Source of the DNA: Lachnospiraceae bacterium
GTDB lineage: Bacteria; Bacillota; Clostridia; Lachnospirales; Lachnospiraceae
Direction of reading: 5' to 3'
Assembly (NCBI GenBank): GCA_021771695.1
Contig: JAETON010000003.1
Location: 96,661 to 160,660, forward strand
Length of the DNA stretch: 64,000 bases
The stretch's first letter is position 1. Each line of letters opens with the position of its first letter. The notes under the pieces are model-generated. The model ran no database searches. It saw nothing but the letters and a program-made list of their open reading frames with translations, and was not told the DNA's origin. This document shows, piece after piece, positions 27,583 to 36,236 of the stretch. Position numbers and translations under genes: made by a program.

Positions 27583-27684
27583 TTGCTTTTTTCTCAATCT
27601 TATGACATAATATAATACAGAATTGCGGTGGATGTCTGCGGACTAAACCTAAGAGAGTTGGATGCGTCTGGCTCTCTTTTTTTT
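27583..27684 (+). ncRNA. possible small RNA beside cas6, with promoter and terminator
   Basis: TTGCTT (27583-27588), a 17-base spacer and CATAAT (27606-27611) form a promoter on the plus strand. A stem AAGAGAG (27651-27657) / CTCTCTT (27672-27678) followed by a run of T ends the unit. The implied RNA is about 65 nucleotides from about 27618. It holds GGTGGATGTCTG, which resembles the GTGGAATGT of the crRNA repeat, and a small GTC-TGCG-GAC hairpin. No start codon with an RBS is seen. The function is unknown and the repeat likeness is weak. Confidence 0.4.
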
Positions 27685-27767
27685 CTTCATATTGTTGATC
27701 CGCCTTTTTAATTTCTTAATTTATATTCCAAATTTTAATCCTTTCCTATCAACATTCTATGAATGAA

Positions 27768-28751
27768 TCAATATTTCCCCAAAATCTTTTCCAAATACTC
27801 CCGATATCCCTCTTTAACATTCCTCGGTCCATCTATATACACTTTACTTCCAAGTCCTGTAACCCAGCCAAAAAACTGCGGACTGACAGACACCAGTACA
27901 TTGATACGGAAATGTTCTTCCCCTTCTGGAATAAGCATTGTATCTTTTCCAAATCGGTCAATCATAACCCCTGCAAGATCATTATGACATACCAGTGTAA
28001 CTGTCTCATCACGTCCGCCATACATACCAAAAGTTTTCTTAGCAAATGCTGCCAAATCGAAATCTTTAAACTGTTCTTTTCCAAGACGTGTTTCTGTCAA
28101 AACTTCTGCATATTTCATTTTATCAACTCTATAATGTTTGATAAGATTGGCTTCTTCATCATAGGCAATCAAATAGTAGTTTTGATCGTCCCAAGTCAAA
28201 GACCAAGGGCTGACCACATAATACTGTCCACTCTTCTTTGGAACCAGTTGCTTTTTTACTGTCCATTCCGTATATTGAAAAGTAATCTTTTTATCTTCCA
28301 ATATAGCTTTATGAATCTGATCCACATTATAATAAATCGTCTCATTTCCAGCTTTCGGACGATTATAAATAAACACATTTCTCTGAAGCTGTTTGGCATC
28401 ATTTTTCCCTGCAAGCTTTTCGAGTTTTTCGATTAATTCTTTTGATTTTTTACTTGTAATGAACTTGGAAACCTGTACTGCATCCACTAAAAGTTTTAAC
28501 TCTGGAAGTTCAAAATCTCTGGAGCCAATATAATACCCCGCATGATTTCCCCCTATATTTTGCAGAATATCCAAGCCAAATTCCCTTAATGTCTCAATAT
28601 CGTTGTAAATCGTTTTCCGATCTGCTGATAATCCATGTCTTTTTAAAATCATATTTAAATCCACTGAAGATAAAACATGATCTTCGTCACTTTCTTCTAT
28701 TAAGGCTTTCATAATATACAATATTTTTAATTTACTATTGGAAATTGACAT
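27768..28751 (-). CDS. WYL-domain transcriptional regulator
   Basis: A 327-residue protein from the ATG at 28751 (MSISNSKLKILYIMKALIEE); a GTG four codons upstream is possible. The first 75 residues are a winged HTH (LNMILKRHGLSADRKTIYND, then IETLREFGLDILQN). A WYL domain follows at about 140-215, with GQYYVVSPWSLTWDDQNYYL. WYL proteins often bind nucleic acid ligands and control CRISPR or other defence genes. It lies upstream of cas6 on the same strand, with a 275-base gap, so it is the likely regulator of the cas operon. Confidence 0.88.
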   Translation of the reverse strand: MSISNSKLKILYIMKALIEESDEDHVLSSVDLNMILKRHGLSADRKTIYNDIETLREFGLDILQNIGGNHAGYYIGSRDFELPELKLLVDAVQVSKFITSKKSKELIEKLEKLAGKNDAKQLQRNVFIYNRPKAGNETIYYNVDQIHKAILEDKKITFQYTEWTVKKQLVPKKSGQYYVVSPWSLTWDDQNYYLIAYDEEANLIKHYRVDKMKYAEVLTETRLGKEQFKDFDLAAFAKKTFGMYGGRDETVTLVCHNDLAGVMIDRFGKDTMLIPEGEEHFRINVLVSVSPQFFGWVTGLGSKVYIDGPRNVKEGYREYLEKILGKY

Positions 28752-28831
28752 ATTCTTTACCACACTTTCTAACTATAAATATCATTTAATAATATTGTAT
28801 AAATTATTTCGACTTTTTACAATGTTTTGGA

Positions 28832-28936
28832 TTATTCTTCTGACATATAATCCATATAATCTGCTTCACTGGCAAATAACATATAAGAACCTTTTACATA
28901 CCCCATGTAACCATCACAAACTACATAACCTTTCAT
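28832..28936 (-). CDS. 34-residue small protein of unknown function
   Basis: The frame reads MKGYVVCDGYMGYVKGSYML, then FASEADYMDYMSEE-stop. AAGGAAGG precedes the ATG by eight bases, a good ribosome binding site. The sequence is rich in Tyr, Gly and Met with an acidic end and one Cys. It looks coding because of the site, the codon pattern and the absence of repeats. I do not know a function. It lies between the WYL gene and a dispersed repeat. Confidence 0.6.
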   Translation of the reverse strand: MKGYVVCDGYMGYVKGSYMLFASEADYMDYMSEE

Positions 28937-28969
28937 CTGATTTTCCTTCCTTTCTTAGACAATTTCCTT

Positions 28970-29016
28970 GATGAAATTATTATGCGCCATTCTAGTGTAC
29001 AAAAATCTCCCCACTC
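28970..29016. repeat. dispersed intergenic repeat, copy 1
   Basis: The text GATGAAATTATTATGCGCCA, then TTCTAGTGTACAAAAATC, matches 36593-36639 (GATGAAATCATTATGCACCA, then TCTTAGCGTCCGAAAATT) at about four of five positions. A weaker match to the second half lies near 47960. In the minus direction both copies can be read as DF-x-TL-x-W-x-I-x-ISS, so they may be remnants of one coding sequence. Confidence 0.5.
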
Positions 29017-29044
29017 AATATTTTGATATTAGAAAATGAAATAA

Positions 29045-29083
29045 GGATGCCGCAAAACAACTAATAGCTGTTTTGCGACATCC
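29045..29083 (-). terminator. terminator of the sugar-acid operon
   Basis: GGATG-T-CGCAAAACA and TGTTTTGCG-G-CATCC (minus strand) form a long stem around a short loop, about 45 bases after the aldolase stop. The sequence after the stem is TTATTTCATTTT. Confidence 0.7.
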
Positions 29084-29125
29084 TCTGTTGAATTTTTATA
29101 TTTTATAATCTTCAGAATTATTATT

Positions 29126-29758
29126 TTATTTACTTGCCTGCACATATTCCTTTGCAAGTTTTGTAATCTGCTGATAATCTCCTTTCATGACTAATTCTTT
29201 ACTTATCAAATTCCCGCCAACTGCTGCCATACTGTATCCGGCATTTATCAGGGATTTTATATTATCAACATTTACTCCGCCAACCGCAGCATAAGGAATA
29301 AAATCACATGGACCTCGAAGTGCCTTAATATAATTCTCTCCAAAATTTCCTGCCGGAAAAATTTTCACAACATCTGCCCCAGCATTGTAAGCAGTTATAG
29401 CCTCTGTTGCCGTAAGTGCTCCCGGCATAGAACCTTTCCCGAGTTCCTTCGTCCTTTTAATTACATCTACATCGGTATTTGGAGAAATCATATATTCCGC
29501 ACCCATTTCTGAAGCTTTTTCCACTTCTTCAGGACTTAGTACCGTACCTGCTCCCAGATAAATCTGAGTTCCAAATGTGTCATGTACTTTTTTTATGATT
29601 TTTAAAGTTTTTTCCTGTTCCTCTTTTGATGAATGGCTTAATGGCAATTCCACCGCTTCAATTCCGCCGTCAATCAATGCCTGAATTGTCGGAATGATAT
29701 GTTCTTCATCAATACCTCTTGCAATTGCAAGAATCTTATAATCTAATAATCTGCACAT
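29126..29758 (-). CDS. KDPG/KDPGal-type aldolase
   Basis: A 210-residue class I aldolase of the Eda/DgoA family. ILAIARGIDEEHIIPTIQAL, GGIEAVELPLS, FGTQIYLGAGTVLSPEEVEK and ADVVKIFPAGNFG (Schiff-base Lys in KIFPA) are present, then PYAAVGGVN. It splits a 2-keto-3-deoxy-6-phospho sugar acid to pyruvate and glyceraldehyde 3-phosphate. It is the last gene of the cluster, after the galactonate dehydratase-like gene. KDPGal rather than KDPG is the more likely substrate from that context. Confidence 0.88.
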   Translation of the reverse strand: MCRLLDYKILAIARGIDEEHIIPTIQALIDGGIEAVELPLSHSSKEEQEKTLKIIKKVHDTFGTQIYLGAGTVLSPEEVEKASEMGAEYMISPNTDVDVIKRTKELGKGSMPGALTATEAITAYNAGADVVKIFPAGNFGENYIKALRGPCDFIPYAAVGGVNVDNIKSLINAGYSMAAVGGNLISKELVMKGDYQQITKLAKEYVQASK

Positions 29759-29773
29759 TCTCTTTCCTCCGTT

Positions 29774-30919
29774 TTACCATTCAGCCATTGTTCCATCATA
29801 ATTTCTCCATTTTGGATTTGTCCAATGAAGTCCTTCCTGGGAAACTGCTTTTACCATATCTTCATCAATTTCCAACCCCAAGCCTGGTTTATCTGGAACA
29901 TTTACATAGCCGTCTTTATATTGAAAAATTTCCTTATTTTTTACAAAATCCAATAAATCAAATCCCTTATTATAATGAATCCCTAAACTCTGCTCTTGAA
30001 TAAATACATTTGGCGAGCAGACATCCACCTGTAATGTTGCTGCAAGAGCGATCGGACCATATGGTGCATGAGGTGCAGCCGCCATGTCAAACGCTTCCGC
30101 CATAGATACAATCTTTTTTGTCTCCAGAATTCCGCCGCACAATGCCACATCCGGCTGAATAATATCGACAACACCTTCTTTGAATAATCTCTTGTATTCC
30201 CAACGGCTGATAAGTCTCTCTCCAGTTGCAAGAGGAGTGGATACTTGATTCGCAACCGTTCTAAAATTTTCTTCATTTTCCGGAAGAACTACTTCCTCCA
30301 TGAACATCAATTTATACGGCTCCAACTCATGTGCCAAAACCTTTGCCATTGGTTTATGAACTCTTCCGTGAAAATCCACTGCAATCCCAAAATTATTTCC
30401 CAAAACCTCCCGAATGGATGCCACCCGGTCTACAACTGCCTGCACTTTGTCAAATGTATCAACATAATGTAGTTCTTCCGTTGCATTCATTTTCACTGCA
30501 TCAAATCCCATTGATTTTCTCTGCAATGCCTCTTTGGCTACATCGTCCGGTCTGTCTCCGCCAATCCACGAATAAACTTTGATACGGTCTCTGGCCTTTC
30601 CTCCTAAAAATTCATATATCGGAACTCCGTAATATTTTCCTTTCATGTCCCATAAAGCCATTTCAAGACCTGATACAATCGTTCCGTTGATTGGACCGCC
30701 TCTGAAAAATGATTTGTACATTTCCTGCCATAATCGTTCGATTTCAAACGGATCACGTCCAATCAAATAAGCTCCCATTTCTTTGGCTCCAGCTACTACG
30801 GTTTCTGTTTTTGTCCCAGAAATCATTTCACCCCAGCCTTCAACACCTTCATCTGTACACAATTTTACAAAAATCCATCTCGGTTTTACTTCATATACAA
30901 CAACATCTGTAATCTTCAT
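29774..30919 (-). CDS. dgoD: galactonate dehydratase-like enolase-superfamily enzyme
   Basis: A 381-residue mandelate racemase/muconate lactonizing-type enzyme. Metal and acid-base residues are visible: VDFHGRVHKP (Asp and His, about 184-193), FMEEVVLPEN (Glu), TGERLISRWEY (Glu) and APHAPYGPIALAA (catalytic His). HAPYGP, SLGIHYN and GYVNVPDKPGLGLEID are typical of D-galactonate dehydratases. It removes water from an aldonate to give the 2-keto-3-deoxy acid. RBS AGGAG precedes the ATG. Because a PTS feeds this cluster, the substrate may be a phosphorylated acid. Confidence 0.85.
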   Translation of the reverse strand: MKITDVVVYEVKPRWIFVKLCTDEGVEGWGEMISGTKTETVVAGAKEMGAYLIGRDPFEIERLWQEMYKSFFRGGPINGTIVSGLEMALWDMKGKYYGVPIYEFLGGKARDRIKVYSWIGGDRPDDVAKEALQRKSMGFDAVKMNATEELHYVDTFDKVQAVVDRVASIREVLGNNFGIAVDFHGRVHKPMAKVLAHELEPYKLMFMEEVVLPENEENFRTVANQVSTPLATGERLISRWEYKRLFKEGVVDIIQPDVALCGGILETKKIVSMAEAFDMAAAPHAPYGPIALAATLQVDVCSPNVFIQEQSLGIHYNKGFDLLDFVKNKEIFQYKDGYVNVPDKPGLGLEIDEDMVKAVSQEGLHWTNPKWRNYDGTMAEW

Positions 30920-30977
30920 TTACAATCTCCTTATATTGGTACATCTTAACTTTCTATTTTCATATCATGCCAAGTAA

Positions 30978-32243
30978 TTAAAAAATTCCCGCAATCAGAG
31001 ATAAAATGTAAGACAAGAAATGAGTTCCAGCATCTTCTGTAGATACTAATACTGCTTTCCCTAACTCATATCCGCCAGATACTGCCAATTCTGTATGTGC
31101 AGGTGCTAATGCTGTTGCAATTCCTAACATAATAATCGTAAAGATGATACATGAAATATATGCCCGTACTACATTTCCTTTACTAAACGCTACCGGATAT
31201 GCTGACAGCCACATTGCCATATAAGCAATATCAGAAATTGGAAGCAAGCGGTTAAAAGGCAATACCATAGCCAATACAATGGTTGTTGGAACCATTAAAA
31301 TACCAACTGCAATACAGCTTGGATTCGCAATTGTTAAAGCAGCATCAATTCCAATATGAAAATTATTTCCCTCAAATTTCTTATTCAGTAACTCTTTTAC
31401 AGCATCCGCAAACGGAATTAAGCCTTCCATTAGTACTTGCATCATTTTAGGCGTTAATAACATAGTTGCTGCAGTATACATAGCAACACTCATTATGCCT
31501 GCAACGTCATTTCCACCTAAAATACCGAAGATAATACCTAGAATTAACCCAATAATCAGGGGTTCACCAAGTACACCAAATTTTTTCTGAATGGATTCAG
31601 GATCGGCTTCCAGTTTATTTAATCCTGGTATTTTATCATAAATCTTGTTTAATAAATATGCCAGCGGTGCCCAGCTGATACTGTTTGATGTTGGAAAAGA
31701 TACTCCCGGAAGTCCAAAAGCTTCTTCCACAACCGGCTGTGTCCAATCAGCAAGTTTAAATGTTACCATAGCACAAACTGCTCCACAAATTAATCCAATC
31801 ACAGCACTTCCTGATGCATAATAACAAATTGCGGCACAGAAAATAAAGTGATTATAACTCCAGAAATCAACCATAACACAATTCGTTAATTTCAATGCTA
31901 ACATAAGAATATTCAGTCCTAATATTACAAAAACCACAATGGCTGCCATCGGATAAGCCCATGTTGCTGCTGCTCGTGCCGGCCATCCTACATCCATAAT
32001 ATTTGTATGCAGTCCAAATGTTTTTACCATATTCTGCACACTTGGACCAACTTGTGCAATAAATGCATTGATTACTAAGTTAACCCCGCAGAACCCAACA
32101 CCAGTTGTAACACAGCATTTAATTAATTTCCCAATTTGAACCCTTAGACAAATACCAATTACGAACATGATAATTGGCATCATACACATAGGACCTAATC
32201 CACAAATCCAATTCAAAGCATCAATAACAACCTGTAAATCCAT
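30978..32243 (-). CDS. PTS galactitol-family transporter subunit IIC
   Basis: A 421-residue membrane protein with about ten hydrophobic segments. The LDWICGLGPMCMMP-like start (IDALNWICGLGPMCMMPIIM), GFCGVNLVINAFIAQVGPSV and DVGWPARAAATWAYPMAAIV are the standard GatC/SgcC family pattern. It moves a sugar or sugar acid across the membrane while the IIB partner phosphorylates it. The family uses galactitol and related polyols or acids; the actual substrate is inferred from the dehydratase and the aldolase. Confidence 0.9.
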   Translation of the reverse strand: MDLQVVIDALNWICGLGPMCMMPIIMFVIGICLRVQIGKLIKCCVTTGVGFCGVNLVINAFIAQVGPSVQNMVKTFGLHTNIMDVGWPARAAATWAYPMAAIVVFVILGLNILMLALKLTNCVMVDFWSYNHFIFCAAICYYASGSAVIGLICGAVCAMVTFKLADWTQPVVEEAFGLPGVSFPTSNSISWAPLAYLLNKIYDKIPGLNKLEADPESIQKKFGVLGEPLIIGLILGIIFGILGGNDVAGIMSVAMYTAATMLLTPKMMQVLMEGLIPFADAVKELLNKKFEGNNFHIGIDAALTIANPSCIAVGILMVPTTIVLAMVLPFNRLLPISDIAYMAMWLSAYPVAFSKGNVVRAYISCIIFTIIMLGIATALAPAHTELAVSGGYELGKAVLVSTEDAGTHFLSYILSLIAGIF

Positions 32244-32263
32244 ATTTATCTTTCCTCTCTTCC

Positions 32264-32554
32264 TTATTTTCTTAATACTTCAATAATTTTATCAATTGTT
32301 GCCTTTTCCCCAACACCTGTTACAAAACATGTTCCGATAACCACTGGAACATCATCTGTCAATGTGTCTTTTAAAACACCTGTAGGAACAATCACATCCG
32401 GGCGTTCCTGTTTTACCATCCCCTGAACCTCTGCAAATTTGCACTGAACAAATTTCACATCAATTCCTGCGTCCTTCATCGCCTGTTTCAACTTATTAAT
32501 TGCCATTGTAGAAGTAATCATAGAAGATCCACAACACACCATAATTTTTTTCAT
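32264..32554 (-). CDS. PTS galactitol-family subunit IIB
   Basis: A 96-residue IIB protein. MKKIMVCCGSSMITSTMAIN has the phospho-accepting Cys followed by the P-loop-like SSMITST of the GatB family. It carries phosphate from IIA to the incoming sugar. It lies between the IIA and IIC genes, the usual order, with GGAG before the ATG. Confidence 0.92.
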   Translation of the reverse strand: MKKIMVCCGSSMITSTMAINKLKQAMKDAGIDVKFVQCKFAEVQGMVKQERPDVIVPTGVLKDTLTDDVPVVIGTCFVTGVGEKATIDKIIEVLRK

Positions 32555-32566
32555 TTTCTCTTCCTC

Positions 32567-33019
32567 CTATTCCTTAATAATTGCAATAACTTCTTCTGGA
32601 GAACTGGCAGCCATAATGCGTTCCATCTTTTCTGAATCCGCAAAGATTGCCATAATATCCTGAAGTACTTCAATTTGCTTCCCACTTTTATCTAACGCAA
32701 TATTAAACACTATATTCACATGAACTGTAGAATCATCATCCATACGTCGAAATTCTACCGGCTCATCCAACACGGCAATTGCTATCGTTGAAGAAATAAC
32801 ATGCTCTGGCGAAACATGCGGAATGGCTACTTCCCATTGTTCAAATTTCAACCCGGTCGGATACATTTCTTCTCTTTCTAGCACTGCACTATAAAAACTT
32901 TCTTTTACTTTGCCATTTTGCAGCAATTTTTCATATAACTGACAAATGACATTTTCTTTTGTGTCAGCTTTCACATGAATTAAAACACATTCTGGAAATA
33001 ACATATCTTTTAGTTGCAT
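32567..33019 (-). CDS. PTS subunit IIA (fructose/galactitol type)
   Basis: A 150-residue IIA of the fructose-mannitol group. FEQWEVAIPHVSPEHVISST holds the phosphorylated His (about residue 68), and AVLDEPVEFRRMDDDSTVHV follows as usual. Like the IIA module of the PRD regulator nearby, it accepts phosphate from HPr. It lies 12 bases before IIB in the transcript. Confidence 0.9.
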   Translation of the reverse strand: MQLKDMLFPECVLIHVKADTKENVICQLYEKLLQNGKVKESFYSAVLEREEMYPTGLKFEQWEVAIPHVSPEHVISSTIAIAVLDEPVEFRRMDDDSTVHVNIVFNIALDKSGKQIEVLQDIMAIFADSEKMERIMAASSPEEVIAIIKE

Positions 33020-33042
33020 TTTGTTTAGCTCCCTTTCCTTAA

Positions 33043-33966
33043 TTAGTCATTGCCGCTTAAAAACCTTTGCGGATTCTTAATAAGCATCTGCCAAAAATCT
33101 TGTTTTGAAATATATTTCATAAGCGTGTCCTTCAGCTCAGTTAGGATATAGGCAAGTCCCGGCTTTCCGCCATAAGAAGGCAGATAATCAATTTTGCCCA
33201 TATCCCCAGCCAATACAACACGGTTTGCAAACCCTGCTTCTGCCAATTCAGTAATCATGCGAACACAAAATTCATCTTGATTCTCTAAATCTCGTCCTAC
33301 ATGGTCAATACAAATGAACGCTCCTCTTGCACACAACTCTTTTGCATAATCAATATCATATTTACAATCAATGTGGCATAAAAGCACCTTTTCTGGAGAA
33401 ACTCCAAACTTTTCAAACATATCTAATTGCTCCATTCCCATTGTTCCTTTATCACAATGGGTGCTAATTGGAATCCTTGTATCTTTATAAATTCTTGCTG
33501 CAACTTCAATTGCTCTGGCTTCCTGACTCGTAATAGTGTCAAAACTAGTCCCTATTTTTATAACTCCGGGACGTATCTTTGTCCCATCTATGCCATTTTC
33601 AATTTCATCTAAAACGATGTCATATAAGTCCTGTTTTGTTTTATCTTGAAACCACTTAGGCATAAACAATTCTTTGTGAAATCCCGTACAGCATACAACA
33701 TGGATTCCTGCTTCATGGGCAATTTTCTGATAAGCCCGAACATCTCTTCCGTAATAAATCGGAGTCATTTCTACGATAGTTTTTCCTCCAGCTTTTGAAA
33801 ACAATTTTGCTTCTTCCGTAGAAGCATGTTGATTTTTCAGAGTGTAAGGAATATATTTTTCCTCTGGAATCTGCGGCTGCACAATTAAGTGTTCATGGGA
33901 ATATGTAACCCCTAATTGATTTGCATCTACGAATCCATCCACTGTCATTACCTGCTTATTTCCCAT
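33043..33966 (-). CDS. COG1735 phosphotriesterase-related protein (probable phospho-lactonase)
   Basis: A 307-residue amidohydrolase-superfamily barrel. VTYSHEHLIVQPQIP gives the H-x-H pair, RPGVIKIGTSFD the bridging Lys, PISTHCDKGTMGMEQLDMF and LLCHIDCKYDIDYAKEL two His ligands, and LAGDMGKIDYLPSYGGKPG the last Asp. Relatives in COG1735 that sit with PTS genes hydrolyse phosphorylated sugar lactones (published for Listeria, Bacillus and Mycoplasma members). It starts the PTS operon here, so it probably opens a phospho-aldonolactone before dehydration. It is not expected to attack real phosphotriesters. Confidence 0.83.
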   Translation of the reverse strand: MGNKQVMTVDGFVDANQLGVTYSHEHLIVQPQIPEEKYIPYTLKNQHASTEEAKLFSKAGGKTIVEMTPIYYGRDVRAYQKIAHEAGIHVVCCTGFHKELFMPKWFQDKTKQDLYDIVLDEIENGIDGTKIRPGVIKIGTSFDTITSQEARAIEVAARIYKDTRIPISTHCDKGTMGMEQLDMFEKFGVSPEKVLLCHIDCKYDIDYAKELCARGAFICIDHVGRDLENQDEFCVRMITELAEAGFANRVVLAGDMGKIDYLPSYGGKPGLAYILTELKDTLMKYISKQDFWQMLIKNPQRFLSGND

Positions 33967-34059
33967 TGCAAATATCTCCTCTATTGTTTAAAAAAACAAA
34001 AAACGCTGTTTACTAAAAACACATTACATCTTTAACATGTTTTTAATATACAACGTTTC

Positions 34060-34110
34060 CATATTGGACACCACAATGGGAATTTCCGTTATCATTACGG
34101 ACATTTCAAT
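34060..34110. promoter_or_regulatory. candidate operator upstream of the PTS operon
   Basis: Imperfect inverted repeat CCATATTG-GACAC-CACAATGG (34060-34080) is followed by CCGT-TATCATT-ACGG (34086-34100). They lie between the regulator gene and the first operon gene, about 100-140 bases before the lactonase ATG. They may be the site of the PRD activator. No clear -35/-10 pair was found. Confidence 0.35.
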
Positions 34111-34168
34111 TTTCAAAAGCCTCTATTAAGGGCATAATCATCATTACCGCAATTAATTATGACCATTT

Positions 34169-36076
34169 TTACATTTCTATTTGAGATAGTAAATTTACAA
34201 AAGCCGTAAAAGTTCTTTCTTCTATCAACTGTAAAACTGCCTTTTCATTGGCAATAAACTCTGAAATCAATTGAAAGAAATTTGTCATCTCCCTTTGTTC
34301 ATCTTCTGCAATCGCCATTAAAATCACTACTTGTACATCTTGCCTTGTCCACCGAATCGGATGATCTAATACTGCTATACAAGCAAGACTGACATCTGAT
34401 GTTGTTTCATAGGGATGCGGCAAAGCTACATGTTTTGCCAAATCCGTTCCTGTAATCTCTTCTCTTCTTAAAAGTCCCTCATAAAAATCTGATGGGATTC
34501 CATATTTCTTTGGGATTCTTTTACATACTTCAAACAGAACTTCTTCTTTGGTTTCTCCTTGTATATTTTCAAAGAACAATTCTTCGCTATATACATCTAC
34601 GATTGTATTTGAGGATTTAAATTTTAAAATGGAACTGATTTTATCGACTTCCTCATCCTCTAAAAAAGCAGACACCCCCAATACCGGTTTAGGGAGAATT
34701 CTATCAATCTCTACTGTAGAAAAAATATAATCCACCTTTGAAAAATCAAAAGAATCCAGATTATACATTTCGCAAGTATACACTTCATCTACATACTTTT
34801 TAAATTTTTTCTTATATTGATATGCCAGAAGCTTGGATGTGCTCATATTTGCTGCACAGATCACCAAAATATTATATTTTTTCTTTTTATCTTTTTCCTG
34901 TTCAATAAACAAGGCAAAAATACTCGTCAAAAAAGCGATCTCATTTTCAGGGATTTCATGAAAATATATTTTTTTCAAAGGTATTACTGCCTGTGATGCA
35001 ACATTATATGCAAAAAAATACTTCTTTTTCGTTTCTTCTGCAAAAGGATTCTTTGCAATTATTCCATACCGCATTCGTATATCCATAGGAATTAAAAAAA
35101 TCATCAAATCATAAAGAAGTGATAAATCTTGACGCATATCCAGATGCATCATATCATAGACACAATCCAGCATTTGCATCGCATGTTTTCTCGCCTGATT
35201 AATAATTCCAGATTCTAACTCTCCCTCCAGCACATTATAATCACTTCTCGCTGCAATATTAATCGCAATATAATAAATCTCAGAATCCGGAAGATCAAGC
35301 GTTAATCTGTGATTCACATCCTTCACAATATTTTCTGCAACATCAAGACATGGTTCATAAATCCTGTTGATTACTTCGCTTTTACTAATTGGAATCTGAC
35401 AGTTTTTCTCATAACGCAGTATGGAAATGTAGATACAATAAATGATTTCCTGCATCATAGATTTCGATAGAAAAACTTTTTTATTCTGAATATTTTTCAA
35501 TAAAATTTCCTGTATCTCTTTTTGTTTCTGAATCTCCAAATCACTGATTCTTCGACTCCAATTATTATCCTTCAGCTGAGATATCATACAATTACGAATA
35601 TCAAATTCTACCCCTTGGATACGCAGGCCATAATTCGGACGGCGGACCAATGTAATATGATACTCCTTTAATATGTCCTCAACTTTCCGTAAATCATTCG
35701 TAATCGTCGACCTGGAAACATACAGCATTTCACTTAAATCATCAATACGAACAAATTTATGCTGTTTCAGTAAATAATCCAGCAGCCACTCTTCTCTCTC
35801 TTGTGAACTATTGGGAATATCTGTCTTGGCAAGAAACTGATCATCATTCATAAAATCCTGATATTTATTTTTATCAATGATAACTAATCGGTATCCTTTC
35901 CGGGTTTTCGATTCAATCTCTATCCCATATTCTTCTAAAGAATCCCGCATTTTACCTATCGTCGTTCTAACAGTCTTCTCATTCAGGTTTAATATTTTTG
36001 CCAAATTGACTGCCGTGACATATTCTCTACCAGATAATTCTATGATAATTTTCTTCATTCTATAATCCAACATCAT
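34169..36076 (-). CDS. PRD-containing PTS-dependent transcriptional activator (MtlR/LicR-like)
   Basis: A 635-residue regulator. N-terminal HTH modules (REYVTAVNLAKILNLNEKTV, then IRIDDLSEMLYVSRSTITND) are followed by two PRDs (about 190-405), a GatB-like IIB domain with ILVICAANMSTSKLLAYQYK (about 405-490) and a IIA domain with LAKHVALPHPYETT and VLDHPIRWTRQ (about 500-630). The PTS phosphorylates these domains according to sugar supply. It is transcribed in the same direction just upstream of the operon it should activate. Confidence 0.92.
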   Translation of the reverse strand: MMLDYRMKKIIIELSGREYVTAVNLAKILNLNEKTVRTTIGKMRDSLEEYGIEIESKTRKGYRLVIIDKNKYQDFMNDDQFLAKTDIPNSSQEREEWLLDYLLKQHKFVRIDDLSEMLYVSRSTITNDLRKVEDILKEYHITLVRRPNYGLRIQGVEFDIRNCMISQLKDNNWSRRISDLEIQKQKEIQEILLKNIQNKKVFLSKSMMQEIIYCIYISILRYEKNCQIPISKSEVINRIYEPCLDVAENIVKDVNHRLTLDLPDSEIYYIAINIAARSDYNVLEGELESGIINQARKHAMQMLDCVYDMMHLDMRQDLSLLYDLMIFLIPMDIRMRYGIIAKNPFAEETKKKYFFAYNVASQAVIPLKKIYFHEIPENEIAFLTSIFALFIEQEKDKKKKYNILVICAANMSTSKLLAYQYKKKFKKYVDEVYTCEMYNLDSFDFSKVDYIFSTVEIDRILPKPVLGVSAFLEDEEVDKISSILKFKSSNTIVDVYSEELFFENIQGETKEEVLFEVCKRIPKKYGIPSDFYEGLLRREEITGTDLAKHVALPHPYETTSDVSLACIAVLDHPIRWTRQDVQVVILMAIAEDEQREMTNFFQLISEFIANEKAVLQLIEERTFTAFVNLLSQIEM

Positions 36077-36236
36077 TATATCTCACTTTGCGAAAGGTAT
36101 TTTAATCTGTTCTTATTATAACAATTTCTTAAAAGAACGACAATTGGTAATATTTATTTGGTTATAAAAAGAACCCGCATAATATATGTGTTATCTAAAT
36201 AAAAAGTTATTACAAAATCATTAAATTTTAATTCCG

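Noticed and set aside
27583..27684. A firm CreTA toxin-antitoxin call
   Set aside because: No toxin peptide or second repeat-like part was found, and complementarity to a cas promoter is too short to support it.
33043..33966. True phosphotriesterase (organophosphate hydrolase)
   Set aside because: The metal ligands fit, but the gene sits in a PTS operon and COG1735 relatives in that setting act on phosphorylated lactones.
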